NCBI GenBank assembly: GCA_023897205.1
Contig: JAHWDD010000001.1
Span: forward strand, 2,356,001-2,420,000
Direction of reading: 5' to 3'
Length of the DNA stretch: 64,000 nt
Source of the DNA: Exophiala sp. HKRS030
Lineage: Eukaryota; Ascomycota; Eurotiomycetes; Chaetothyriales; Herpotrichiellaceae
Position numbers and translations under genes: made by a program. Positions 43,496 to 56,010 of this stretch are shown piece after piece. The notes under the pieces were generated by a model. The model was given only the letters and a program-made list of their open reading frames with translations. It was not told where the DNA came from and did not search any database. Position 1 is the stretch's first letter. The number at the start of each line of letters is the position of its first letter.

Positions 43496-46400
43496 GCGTT
43501 ATCAGGTTGAGGGACATATCTGGGATTGCTCGTTGACGCTTCTGAGTGAGAAGTAAATCTAGACTTGCTGCTCTATTGGTGGTCATCATAATGAGCGAGG
43601 TTGCCATGATTATCATGATGATGTGGACATGACTCTCGTCGTTAATAAACTTGCTGGGTAACTAGAGCTCCTCTGAGCAAGGAAGAAACTCGTCCTCCCC
43701 AGGTCGAGGCTGTGGATGGAACCATTGTCGTGGTGCGAGACGGTCCAAGGCCCGCCTTGTGTCACAGAGGCTTGAGAGCAACAATATACAATGTTTCCAT
43801 GCTCTGATGAGGATGAAAAGAAAGAAGAACCAGAGTGAGAACAAATGGAAAGGGTGAGTGCGTCGTTTGAACTTGGACGGGACGCGGCGGAAACATTTTC
43901 CGCTCGACAGCAAAAAGACTGGAGATCCCAAAGGCGACGTCGGGTCGAGAATGGCTTAGTCGCCAGCAGTCCACATCACAATCCCTACTTCGGCCCAGGA
44001 GAGGTAGAGCTTGGAACGGGCAATCCTGTTCGGGTCATTCCCTACCTCTTGATCTTTTGTATATTGTGGGGATGATGTGACACCATGTCCGGTGGTATTG
44101 GTCGAGGGACAAACGGTTAGGTTGATGAGCACAGGCTTCACCTTGGGCACTTTTGGCTATGTGGCAATTTCATGTCAATCGCAAGAAATCAATGAAACTT
44201 TGCAGGAACTTTGAAGTCACTGCTGCAATCGACTGTCTGCACTGCCAGCCTTTCAACCAAGCTAGGAAACGTTTAGCTCGACTCGATCGCAAACATCGGG
44301 ATAAACCTCATCATCATCAAATTGATCCTCGGTTAGAGGACGTCTGGGGGACAGGAGAGTTTGGGTCTGGATTCGGGGTGATTGATGTGGCTTCAAGTCA
44401 CGATACATGACACGGCGTCGAATATTGCAAGATCCCCAGCTTGAAGATTCAGCCAACTAAGTATCTCAGAATAGCAACATGTTTGGCCATAACAATTCAC
44501 GGTGTCGACGGGTTCATTCGGTTTTTGTGGTCTCGCAGGTCTTTGGACCTCTTGAGCAACAAGCTGCAGTGGTGAGATCATGCAAGACTCCTAAGACATC
44601 CACGGACGTCCCTTGTCTGCGCCGAGCATTGACGGATCGTGCTTTCTATTTGACACAACGTCGATCTACTACTATAGCCCACCATGGGCATTGCTGATAA
44701 TACGCGATGCACATTAATCACGTATTGACGAGGTATCTGATACCGCAGACTGTCGACCATGACTGGATCTAGCAGCTACTGAGCCAGGACAATAGACTTT
44801 GACGTAGCGAACTTCACGTGGCAAAGGTCTAGACCCAAGAATTGATAGGATTGAAACAGATCTGGTTAAAGTAGCAATCCTTGGCCGTACACATGATCTA
44901 CAAGCAATGGTCCATCGCGGTATTTCCATTCCAACGCCCTTTTTGTTGTTCGCTTTCGATGCAAATATTGCCATCGGTCTTTCGAAAAAAAAAATGTAAG
45001 CATTGAAGGAGCAATCCAAAGGAAGAAGCCGACAAATTGGATTTCCCTCTGTGGCAGAATGGTGCGATAATTAGTTCCGGGATTTTTGTTCTAAAATCTG
45101 CATTGATGGTATGGCCTAGCTTTGAATTCAACAGTCATCTCATGCCACGAGCGGACTGCGATGTTAGGACAGATATGGTTGATCGTTGATAATTGCCAAT
45201 TCGTTCGGAGTTTTACACGGGATGACTCAGTATTAGTCGGTCATATGGTCCTTTTGATATCATTTCCTGGGGAGGAGTCTCATCATGGTCCGGAATCACA
45301 TTTGTCAACCGACGTAGATGCGTCGGATCATGATGAGTGCATCAGCTTAGACCTCTAAACAAGGGTGAAGAGTGCCCACAAACTCCACCAGAGCAGGCAT
45401 CCGTGAGGTAAAGATTCTCAGCTAGGAGATCGGCAACGTTGGGCCAAGTCGGGCATGATCGACAAAGGCCTACCTCCTGGTGCCTGCCACGCGCCCGCTA
45501 TGAAATAACAGAGTTTTGTGGAAAACATCTGACTCAGAGGCAGAGGACGCGGATCATCGGGGAAGCTTCTGCCAGAGATTGAGTACCAAAAGTCGTGGTG
45601 AAATGTCCAACTCACCTGGGCGGTCAGGCCCTGCGGGTGGATGGAGTACTGGTGGATCGAGATCGAGGCAATTACAAGGGTAGGATTACCTAGCACCTGA
45701 TCATCTGGGAGGCAAGGTTGAAGCCACATACAGGAGAAGTCTATAGAGACAGATACTTGAAAGGCGAGGAGGTGTTGGTGGAAAGCAGAGAATCCCCTGC
45801 CCCTGTCGTGCAACATGGGAAAATTAATATCTCGTGCCACAGATGCGGAATGAAATTCGAGATTCAAGTCTCTCTGATCAGGCTCTCGCAACAAATCGGT
45901 TGACATGGATCGCGATATCAAATATTCCAAACGAGTCGAAAGTACGACATGCTTGTCCATGGCCCCTGGTGTCATAGGAAGACATGGAGGAAGAAAGACG
46001 CATGGGTCTAGTTAGATCAAGTCATCGACTGTCATGTCATCAATGTATAAGGGAGGGGTGACCCTTACACAGGGGGCCCACGGGGCGACAGGAGGTGCAA
46101 GTTTCCGAGGCAGGCTTTGCAGTCTGGCAGAATAGCGGAAGGCGTATTGGGAGGAGGGGCAGCCAACGAGTTAGTTTGTCGAAGTGATAGCGAAATGATA
46201 GCCTATCATCAGGGTCAATAAGGGATAAGAAGGCTACATTCTCAGAGATCCTGCTAGGTACCTGGGTAACCTACAAGTGCCCCGTAGATCAGTGGAGAAC
46301 CATCCCAATCAGTGTCCTGCTTGGTGGAATCCGAAGAACTTACAAAATCCACGGTCGCGACTCGCATTTTCCGACTTGCCAAAAGGCTACCCCTTTTCTC

Positions 46401-49400
46401 CGTCCATATATTTACAGACTCGCCAGATTCCAAGAGCAACACCAAATTCGCAGGGTCCAACAACCGGCTCTGTTTCAGATCCCAGGGTTCAGCTATAGTC
46501 CATCTGTAGGTCAATCGCAAGCATGAGGAACAAGTCAATGTACCCAACCTTGGCCCTGTATCCCTTTGGTAGCACTTTAGGCCCTGGAGGCTTGGCCATA
46601 AATGATCGACGCGCCCGTGCACGCCCCCATCGGCCTCGCTGATAACCAGTCGTGCCAGTGTACCCGTTGTGCCAGTGTGGCAGACTTGAAGGACTTACTT
46701 TTGGCATTCGAGCAAATTGTTCGCATGATACTGGCACGGTTACAGCCTACTCTCATTCTTGCGTGGCACTTAGTGATCGCCACACCACGATATTCCTGTC
46801 GTCCATGCAGTCAAACGCACAGATACTTACCCTGCGACTTGGTACTGAGAAACTCGTTCAAGGTGCTCGTTTAATCGCTGCGTGGTGCAAATTATGGGCT
46901 AGCACGCCCATGACACCTTCACAGGAGCCACAATGTCAAACCTCGGGGTCGGTTCAACAAGACAAACTTGGGACAAACCTCCATCAAAATCTCGCGAATC
47001 GATTTCTATACCTTGGGCGGGGCCTGAGGGGTTTCGACTTGCGAGATTGGTTGACTCGGCGTTCAGGAGTCGGAGTAATAATAGAATGCCATAGACCCAA
47101 CGTTGGGAATTCTCGAAAATCGCACTAGTTGGATTAGTTATCGTGACCACACCATTCCATTCCAAGTTCGACGAACCGACGAAAGGAATCCCCAATAATC
47201 GTATTCGTCTCCTCAGAATAGCTGCACATAGGCCATCAATACGGTCTGGCCTCGCTAAAGAAGACTTAATCTTTTGGGCCAGAAAGATTTACTCTGCCAA
47301 TGTTCCAAGGTCGTCATTCAGCTCAAGATTACAATGGCAATGGACCGCAAGCCAATCGGTCTGGTTCATCGGCTGGTAGCAACTGGGCGATATGACTCCT
47401 GGGAGTTCGTGGACTTTGCACCGAGGACAACAAAGGAGAGGCGGGCCGAGGCCCTCTTGAGACCCACGCCAATGGAGGTGGTGCGTCAGGCCTCCAAGGG
47501 GCCAACTATCCTGCAAAGGACTAGGATGATACTGTTGCACAAGTCCGTCGGAGGATAGACTCCGTACCGCCGCATGGGGATCTCGTCGCTTCTCAACCTT
47601 CGGATCCTAATGTTCCCAATCAACCCCACGTGGAAAAATGCCACATGGATGACCGTGAATCACACACAAAGGTCAAGCACAGTCAGGACTAAGGAGTCAG
47701 GACAACCCTGGTGTGCCTGGCAAGGCCCACGGTCAGGAGGGGTATGTGCGTAATTTGAGTGTATCCCCGGCTAGGCAGAACTGGCGTGATCCTCGTGACT
47801 ATAGCAGAATACATTGACCTTCGAATCCACCCATTGACAATTTGCTCAATACACAAGGTAAACGAAGGCACTACAGGCCAGCCAAGCCTTGAGGATATTC
47901 CGGACATAAATGGAGAAAGCGGACATGTCACTATCAAGGACCAATGATCCCGATCGACTATTCGTGACTGGGAATTTTCATATGGGTCGTAGCTCACTAG
48001 TTAAGGAAAAATCCCAGACTGCTAGCGTTAGACAGCCACGAGCCTTTGGAAAGCGAGAATCTCCTGATCCACTGTGCAAGCAAAACAACTCGTATTGAGG
48101 CGTGGGTCGACTGTGCACATGTGTTAGCTTCCATATTGATACTGTGGTTAGTGATGACCAAGTCCGTAATCTCGTCAGGTACTAGGGCTGTCATACATTT
48201 GTGGTCTCTCGAAACCTTGTCGGGCCCTGTCCAGCGCAATGTGCTCCCACGACTCCGTATATCCGTAGAAACTCAGATCTGGTTCAATCTTTCCCGAACG
48301 AGTATCATTCTCAGTCTGGGTGGCCTGTGTGGCCAGTGTGGCACCTGGCGTGCCATGAGACCTCATAGAGACCGGCCACATCGCGTACCTCCCCCTACAC
48401 TCGGTGTCAAGCCTCATCGATTTTGGCAATGATCATCTTCATGTGGGGGACCTGGCCGATTTATGACCCTAGATTCTAAACAGATCCTGATCACCACGCC
48501 ACTTCGCGCACCCCGAGGGCCCAAAGTCTGCGTGGTCTGGACAATGTCGCGCCGCACAAGGGTTATGATTAGAGACACCGGTTTTCTTGGACTGGAGAGT
48601 CGGTTTACACCTGAAATTCCCCGCAAGCATAGGCTGTGGCCCGGCTGTTGCCCTAAATCTCTAGTTGGTTAGGTGTCCATACACCATCCGTGGCCGGTTC
48701 TCTTTCTGATTAAGACTCTGATTTCCACAGCTGCCCATGTTCGGCAGAAAGGTTGGCTTGCAAGAGAGTCAGTCAATCATGATGCGTGCATTAAGCGCTC
48801 TTCCAAAACCAAGCCCGAAAGCCTGGTACCCTCCCAGTGTCGGTGTTGAGACAATGTGACCCTGCATTCCTCCCAGTCCAGATTAGGGGCCTCTCTTCTG
48901 TTCGGGTCACCTGAGAACGCTAGTTAGCATCTTAGGCAAATTGTCGAGTTGCTGCCGTGCTGGGCGCGTAGCAAGTTCCGGTCGGTCAAAAAACGCTGCT
49001 AAGTTTAGACACAGTTCCAGTCAAGCTAGGAGCAAGTTCAGCGCGCAGTATCGATTTGAACGGGTGATTCTCGTTAGCACTATAGTCTGGTGTCTGGTAG
49101 TACTTTCGAATAGAAAACCACCATGAGCCCCACTGGCAACATTGTAACTGGTGCGCTTCTTGCGTTCTTCTCGGATGCACTGCAATCAGGTTTCTAGCAT
49201 GCAAGTCCACAAAAAGCCAGTATCCCCACCTAAAAGAAGACTTTTGAGAGCCGCTTGGAGACCCCAAGCCCAGCAAAGGGCCCGCTGAGTTGTCCAAAAG
49301 GTTCATTTCGTGGCGCTGGCGTTGGCGCTAGGATGACTCTCAATGTTTGAGTCTCCAGTTTGCCCACACCATACAAAAGTGGTCTTTTCTGGACGGCATT

Positions 49401-51322
49401 GATCGACGCTTCTACCACGTACAAGTTGAGCATGATTTCACGTCGATTGTTTCCAACTGCAGGAAAGAATTGCACCAAACCGTATCAAATCCAAGGCGGT
49501 AAGGATCGGCATGATGATTAAGGGTGAAGCCAAGTCAGTAGGAAAGAGCATTCGTAAGCCCGACCACCATCGATTCTTTACCGACCATTGTTGTGCAGAA
49601 TGAAGTGGCCAGGTGATCGGCAACTTCCATGATGAAGGTATTGTTGAGAAACCCCGCGGCCTTGGTCGTTGCTGAACCTTCTTCGCCATGCTGAGATTCT
49701 ATGGGAAATCGAGCATCCTGGTTTCACATCTCGTAGAGCTGGGAAGCGTGTAACTAGATCAGACTTGGTTTGTAGATCTCGCCTAAGGTTGGTCCGCCAC
49801 CAGTCAGCCTCTGGACTGTGGTTCCGATTTGACCTCCTTCCCCGAGTTGAAGGTTCTCTCTTAAAGCTCCACGAAAGAACCTTTGAAGATAGCCTGATGG
49901 ATATCGTTCGTGTTCAGGGATGTCGACTACAGCCCTATTGGCTTCATTTGACAGGCGACAACCGAGCGCTGACCATGTTGCTGGCTACGTACTTCTCCAT
50001 CGTTCTGGATGCTTCGGGCTTGCGATCCAGATGTGGCTCTCCGACTTGGGATGAAAGAAGCCACTTTCCCTGGCGAATCACAGAAACCCACCTGAGATTT
50101 AGACTCACCTCGAATATGTGGGTGTCGGTGGTGTCCTCTCGCGCGAGAACCATTGTGATGGCTTGGCCTAGCCTGGACCGGCCCCTGTTATGGTATTAAT
50201 CTTCATCGCTCCTACATGGAGTACCGGCTGTCGGCAGGCGAGAGGCTATTGTGTAAGGTGCTCTCGACTGCCCGACCCATCCATACCTCAACATCCAAAC
50301 ACTAATTTGGGCCTCAAGGTCCTCCCCACTTTTGCTAGGCCCGCGTTCTTAGGTTTCGTGGTGTAAACGGGCGTCGATGAGGGAGGGCTGATGAAGTAGG
50401 TATGCAAGATTCGCTCCTAGCTGGCTCTTCCCTAGGTAGTCCTTTACTCCACAGTCCTCTAATTCCGTCCATGCATCTTTCCATGACTAAAGCTCCTTGT
50501 TTCCTGCTTCGATGCGCCCCCAAAACCTAGCCGATTCTCTGGTTCGCCCCGGTGAAATCAATTGTATCAGTAAGAAAGCCTTCCGGATCAAGACGAATAC
50601 GCTTTGTGAAAACTTTCCAAGATGTCCTTGATCTGATTCAGCTTCCAAAACACTGGCGGTCAATTGACTCTTCAATGCTGTTCGCGCTGTTTGACCGTCG
50701 AAAGCTGGCTTCCTCACCTTCACTCGTCACTTCGTCGTTGTAGTGTGGGTTCCGATCAAGCAACGTCTTCAAGACTTTCGGTCTCCTCAGCAAATCCGAT
50801 CACTCCTTCAATCTTTGGTTTCGCCATCTTGTTGATCGCGCGGTGTCGAATGCTGGTCGACCTACGCTCAAGGCCCACATCAATCTTTCTCTAGTCGTTT
50901 GTTATCTTTGAAGAACAACGAGGCATATTCTGCGGATGCCCTCCTGGGTTTCTCTTCTGCGACAAAAGACTTGGAGTTCAGAGAAGATTGCGTGCTGTGG
51001 AAGCGATTGCCTGGGGAAAAAACAAGCGCGACAACTCGAGAGGAACACTGCCATTTCACATTAATCATCGACTTGAGCAAATGGCGCCGAGTCTAAACAC
51101 AAACACTTTGACCATAGACGTCTAAGTTGCGCCAGAAACCACCGACATACATCATAGTCGCCACCGATTCTCAAAGGCGTACTGGTAGTCGCCTAGGAAG
51201 CGCACTAGATCTGTGTGGGAGCGTTTTTAAAAACACAGGGAATGCAAGAGGTTGCAAACAAATTTAATAGGCCTCCAGAAAGTAGACCTTCTGTACAGCA
51301 AAGGGAGCACGAGGCTCTGAAT
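43496..51322. other. Gene-poor region of about 7.8 kb
   Basis: No frame in this stretch shows a recognisable domain. The longer ones (45418-45975 minus; 46652-47128 plus; 49669-50199 plus) have odd composition and no exon logic. Frames near 50550-51100 look slightly more protein-like (FVKTFQDVLDLIQLPKHWRS; ATKDLEFREDCVLWKRL), with stops between, so a decayed gene may lie there. No terminal repeats, transposase or reverse-transcriptase motifs were found. Confidence 0.45.
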
Positions 51323-52568
51323 ATGCCCGGGCTGGTCGAGCGAGGAAGCTTATCACCAACTTCCTTCACAATGGCCACAGAAGGGCCACCTTTATCTCCG
51401 ACCGACAAGAAGCGAAACAAGCTGGGATACCATCGCACGGCTGTAGCCTGTGGTAAGGGATCTGTCCGAGCTCTGTGAATGACACTGACGGTCAACAGGT
51501 CATTGTCGGCGGCGTAAAATCCGCTGTATACCAGCTTTCGAGGATCCAACCGGCCGATGTCAAAACTGTATTCGGCTCAAAAAAGAATGTCAATTTTTCC
51601 CGGTTGATCAACAGACCCCTCCTCCTGGTACCAAACGACTTCGAAAGCCTGCTGATGGGTTCATGAATGAAAGCGAGACATCTGTCTCGTCTTCGCCTGC
51701 TGGAGGCATCCTCAGAAGTAGTTCTTTTGAGCACATGGAACATCTAGAAGACCCTTTAGACACTCCTCCCTACCGAAAGGCAGCCCTGGATTTCAGTACC
51801 AGCAAGGCCCAAGATCTTTCTCAGCTCATGGTATGAATACCAAAATTTCCCAAGTCGCACCCAAAGCTAACCATCGACAGGTCTTGATTACACACACCAG
51901 TACGATCTCAATGCTCAACAGCAAGCTTCCCAACCAGATTATTTGAGTGCGCCATACTCCAGCCAGTCGATACGTAATTTTAGTGCAGAACAGACAAATC
52001 CGCAATTTTACAATCAATATCCACCTCCACAACAGCCTCAGTACGCCCTACCTTCTCGCCAGCCTCTCTTCCCTCCGGTGGCACAACTCTTTCTCGAGAA
52101 GATTCTTATTCATATCCCTCGGCAACTCCGAACGGGTATGTTTGGGGCCAGACACAACAGCATCCTTCCCGGCCGACACGTTCCCTATCCAGCGGGGACC
52201 CTAGTGATTCAAGTCAAGGCTTTGGCCAAGCCTTCAGAACTCACACATATCCATCCTTTGACAGACAAGCCACGGGAGATGTGCAACAGCACTCGTCTGC
52301 TGTTTCTATGTATCATCCTGTCGCCACAGAAGGACAAATCGGGCCAGTTGCGGCACAGTATCGGGAGCCCAGTTCGTATCAACCTATGCAGACTTGGTCG
52401 AGTCTCGGGGCTAATGAACCAGGGCATATGGGGAGGTCTGGTCTTTCAGCTTATCCATCACAGTGGTATTCGCACCATGGTTTGGGGGATGTTAGAGAAG
52501 AGGAAGATCCCTCGGCTATATTACACTCTCAAGGAAGACTGCCACATAGCCAACACAGGCCAGGTTGA
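51323..52568 (+). CDS. Zn(II)2Cys6 transcription factor, Gln/Ser/Pro-rich; one apparent frame slip
   Basis: Exon 1 (from ATG 51323, with an in-frame ATG at 51215) ends ...KKRNKLGYHRTAVAC. A 46-bp intron (51453-51498) joins it to GHCRRRKIRCIPAFEDPTGR and CQNCIRLKKECQFFPVDQQT, giving C-X2-C-X6-C-X10-C-X2-C-X6-C. The following PPPGTKRLRKP segment is typical of this conserved fungal family. A second intron from TTTCA|GTACCA to ...CGACAG|GTCTTG fits LDYTHQYDLNAQQQ, then a Gln/Pro/Tyr-rich stretch. Near 52045-52070 one more base is needed to pass from NQYPPPQQPQ to SLPSGGTTLSREDSYSYPSA, which runs to HSQHRPG and a stop at 52566-52568. Target genes unknown. The DNA-binding part is certain; the exact end is less so. 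Confidence 0.7.
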
Positions 52569-54304
52569 CCTCGACAAGGGTTGTAAATTCTTTTCCACAA
52601 GCATGTTTCCTGGATTTCCATGCATGATCATCCTGGAATCATCTCTTTTTCGAGGTGTAGAATTTTGCTCCTCCTCTTACTGATTTCGGATCTGTCGTGC
52701 GCGAAAACTGTGTTTAGGGAGGCGACCACCCTTTACTGAGCATCCTCGCTTGCAGGACGGTCGACCCTTGACTCTGGGGATTTTCTTGGACCGCACGCAG
52801 GGATTCAGTAACAGATTCATGGCTCTCGACGCCCGAAAAATCAATATCGATCGAAATGCGCCAAATAGTCGTTGCCACCTCTCCGGATCGATCATTTGGA
52901 GGATGAGACCAATCATTTCGCAATTCTCGGGCCCTGACGCTCAGATGTTGACTCTGGCAATTTCCTGCGCATTCCCTGATGACATAATCGAATTCGGCTT
53001 GGAAGGGTGTTTTGGGGGGGTTTCACAGCTGCTCACGGATAGTCGGGAAAATGCCCCTACGCATGCAGTTAACTCTGGTTATGGTGGAATAGATCGACCG
53101 CACCGGTGTCGACCTCTCAGCAGTCAGAATTTCGGAGATTTCCTCGAGCCGGGAATGCAGCTAAATATGCGCCTACCTGGTTTACCCCAGTATCACGACT
53201 TTCAGCCCGTACCAATGAATATGCACTGCGACCTTGTCCCAATTCCAATGAGGCTTTGGTCTTAGGAAATCAAAACGATATCTGACCCCACCGACTGGCG
53301 CACAACAAAGAGAGCCTTTTCGAAGCCTTGTGCCGTGTCTATTTTTTCCCTACGGAAGACGAGACGAACAAAACAACGCACCAGTTGGTGTGCGGTGTTG
53401 TCACATGACACATTAATGAGTACTTAAACTAGCACTATACTACTACGACTCCATTGAATTTATGATTTCTGCAAAACTATCGCTGTGGATATGCAAGAGC
53501 CTGCCTTCGAGGCACGCATTCCCGGTTCAGAAATTGCCTAACTCAGCGAATTCCCAGTAGTAAAGATCATGGGCAAACAGATCGAGTTGGACGCCTCGCC
53601 CGTGTCACTCGAGTCGCTCGAGTCCGTCCAGGGCATGGGATCGGCGTCTTGTGCTTGAATCATCTTACGGCCCTGGATGACGTCTTAAAAAAACATCTTT
53701 TCACCTGGGGAATAACCTCTGTTACAAAGGCATCGTGTGGACTTGTTAAAGATACACATATCTTCAAAGGTCTTCTGGTCTCCCTTCCCAGAAGCTAATC
53801 ATAGCGCAGCTGTGCCTCGAGTTGAATTGCCCTTCAGGATAAGAAACTCCTAGCTTGGTCAAACAGTGAACTCCGGATTCGGGCCTGAAGGTGTACAAGG
53901 AGAAGTGGGAAAGACCTGGGCGCAGGCTGGTTATTAATGCAGGTCTCAAGGTCTGCGCTGAAATGTCGGAGTACCACTTTATTTCGAAGATGAGTCTTCG
54001 GAAAACTATAGACACAGACAACTGCCAATCTCACCGTCATGTACCTGGTGGGTGATATACAAACCATTGCTCAGCGGCCGAGACTCGCTTTACAAGAAAT
54101 AAAAACTGAAAAATTGGCCCAGAACACCAAGCCAAGCCGTTCGCGCCACATACCCTCAACAGATTTCCCCTTGGAACCCAACATGAATGCCCGAAATTAC
54201 CGTCCGTCCGTTCAAATTCCACACAAGCACCAGTTTCGTAGACCTAAGAATATTGATGTGATGGACCCGTGATGATTGCATGACCGTCAACTCCACACAT
54301 ATCC
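52569..54304. other. Downstream stretch with an unassigned 171-codon frame
   Basis: The plus frame at 52750-53265 is open for 171 codons, with a Pro/Met-rich end (LPGLPQYHDFQPVPM). It could be a further exon of the regulator upstream or chance. Nothing else is supported. Confidence 0.35.
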
Positions 54305-55327
54305 TCAAGGCCTAGACACCTCACAAGCCCGACAAAGCTGTGTACCGGCTGCACCGTCGGCCAATCTTTCAGTATGATCAACTCCCCAGCAACGAAGACA
54401 GCGAGTAGCCCTAGTACTCTTGACAAGCTGTCGATTTTCGTGAACCGAGGTTCCCGAGCCCGATGTTACGCCTGGATACTGCGTATGCTTCTGGCCGACC
54501 GACTGCGTCGCCATCGAGCTCGTTTCCAGACAAGTAGCAGAGCAGACGCCCATTGCTCGATAGGTGGGGGTGCCCTTCTGAATAGAGCGACAACCCTTGC
54601 AGAAAACATAGGATTTCATGATGAGTTTGATGACAACGCCCGGCTGGTACGTGCAGCGCTTGACACCGCAGCCCATGCAGAACCTCAGTCTGGCGTTCTT
54701 GTGGCCAAGGCTTCTGCTGCCGGTGATTTGGTTGTCGCCGAAACAGGCGCGGGGCAGGCTGATCAGGCACGAGTAGCAATTCAAACGCTCTGCTCGTGTA
54801 ATGTAGTTCTTATGTAGGTTGCTAATGGTATCGCTCGAGTAATGGGTACGATACTCATTAGGGTTCGGGCGTGCCCATCGCGAGTAATTGGCATATTTGC
54901 GCACGCGCAACTCGTAGTCGGCAATCTCCTCGGCCAACAGCGCCGCCTTGAGTTTCGAATGAGCTCGCTTGATGTCCTGGTTGACATCCACGAGTTCTGT
55001 CATGGCTTTGCATGTCAAACGCAGGGATTTGAGGTCGGCGAGACTCAAATTATCATAAATGAGGCGCAACACCTCTCTAGGCAAGGGTCGGAGGATGGAG
55101 GGGCGAATCGCGCTCATCAACTGCAATACCCCGCCCAGGGGATTACTGTTTCGAACAGCAACTACCAGCGAAGTTTCTGATGACATGTTGGGCAGTTCTC
55201 GAGGCACGAGAATAGCCTTGTTGTTCCGGGACAACTGTCGATGCTGTCTGTACTGGTCAGTCAAGGGCCAAATTGATCGAGAGAAAGATACGCACGGTCC
55301 TAATGATGACGAGCTAGCCAGTGGCAT
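54305..55327 (-). CDS. F-box protein with Cys-rich C-terminal region
   Basis: A 340-residue frame. ILRPLPREVLRLIYDNLSLA, then DLKSLRLTCKAMTELV at about residues 80-115, is a clear F-box, which docks on Skp1 of SCF ubiquitin ligases. After a basic helical stretch, the C-terminal half has regularly spaced cysteine pairs: CYSCL, CMGCGVKRC, CKGC, CLRCW and CRAC, probably binding zinc. This layout (N-terminal F-box, C-terminal CxxC array) is common in large fungal F-box families whose substrates are unknown. The first 47 residues may be an artefact: the ATG at 55186 (MSSETS) is an alternative start, and a GTGCGT...TACAG intron is possible before it. Confidence 0.75.
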   Translation of the reverse strand: MPLASSSSLGPCVSFSRSIWPLTDQYRQHRQLSRNNKAILVPRELPNMSSETSLVVAVRNSNPLGGVLQLMSAIRPSILRPLPREVLRLIYDNLSLADLKSLRLTCKAMTELVDVNQDIKRAHSKLKAALLAEEIADYELRVRKYANYSRWARPNPNEYRTHYSSDTISNLHKNYITRAERLNCYSCLISLPRACFGDNQITGSRSLGHKNARLRFCMGCGVKRCTYQPGVVIKLIMKSYVFCKGCRSIQKGTPTYRAMGVCSATCLETSSMATQSVGQKHTQYPGVTSGSGTSVHENRQLVKSTRATRCLRCWGVDHTERLADGAAGTQLCRACEVSRP

Positions 55328-56010
55328 GTGATGACAACCTCAAAGCGAACGAATGAGTGCGGGTCGAAGGATAAATGAGACTCATCGAGATACGACAGCA
55401 TTCCTACCAAGTTATATAGCTACAGAAACTCCACCAAAAGAGGAAATGTCCCCAGTCAGAGGGCAACTGAGTCAAATGTTCACCAATTCACCTTCTATCA
55501 GTTACACTGGGGGTCGGGGCGGCTCTTATGAAACCACTTTCTGAGGACCTGAGACCTTCGGTCATAATTTAAGGGAAGGAATGCGACGTTGGTCTTCACG
55601 GACGAGCCAGATTAACAGCATTGTTCTAGCCAGGTGAATTGCATTCTTGTTCTGCTAAAGTACCGGGACTTTGCGCTGCATGTGGTGGGTGGTTGACGGG
55701 GGACGGTTTCAAGGCCAGCACCACGTCCAAAAGTACATTCGGCCCGTAGCGATGGCGTGTTGATCCTGTCGTCGTTCAAGCATCAGTATCTTGATTCATG
55801 GCCATCTAGAACGTGAACAGGTGGATCTCGTGTGTCAAAATAGCCCAGGTAGCTCGTCTAATCCTACAGAGTCATCGCCTCAAGGGGAAAATATCTGGAT
55901 TTACCCCTCGCGTAGTTATTCGAGTCATGGGCACTGGAAAACGAGCTTTTCAGGTCATCTAGAATGTGAACGAATAGATTTTCTGTTTCGAAACGATTCA
56001 AGGGATGTGA
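55328..56010. other. Intergenic stretch with an internally repeated short frame
   Basis: Mostly without coding signal. The plus frame 55791-56033 (80 codons) contains two related segments, GHLEREQVDLVCQNS and GHLECERIDFLFRNDS, exactly 51 codons apart. It runs into the methyltransferase 3' end on the other strand and is probably a remnant. Confidence 0.35.

Noticed and set aside
45418..45975. 185-codon minus-strand frame
   Set aside because: Composition is unlike the real genes here, no domain is visible, and no exon neighbours or splice signals fit.
49669..50199. 176-codon plus-strand frame
   Set aside because: Arg/Leu/Ser-rich text without any motif; overlapping frames on the other strand are nearly as long. 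Treated as chance.
51780..51900. Frame break after LSQLM in the regulator at 51323
   Set aside because: A donor inside TTTCA|GTACCA and the acceptor ending CGACAG restore the frame to LDYTHQYD, so no missing base is needed at this point.
54374..55180. Long plus-strand frames opposite the F-box gene
   Set aside because: Antisense shadows of a clearly coding F-box/CxxC protein.
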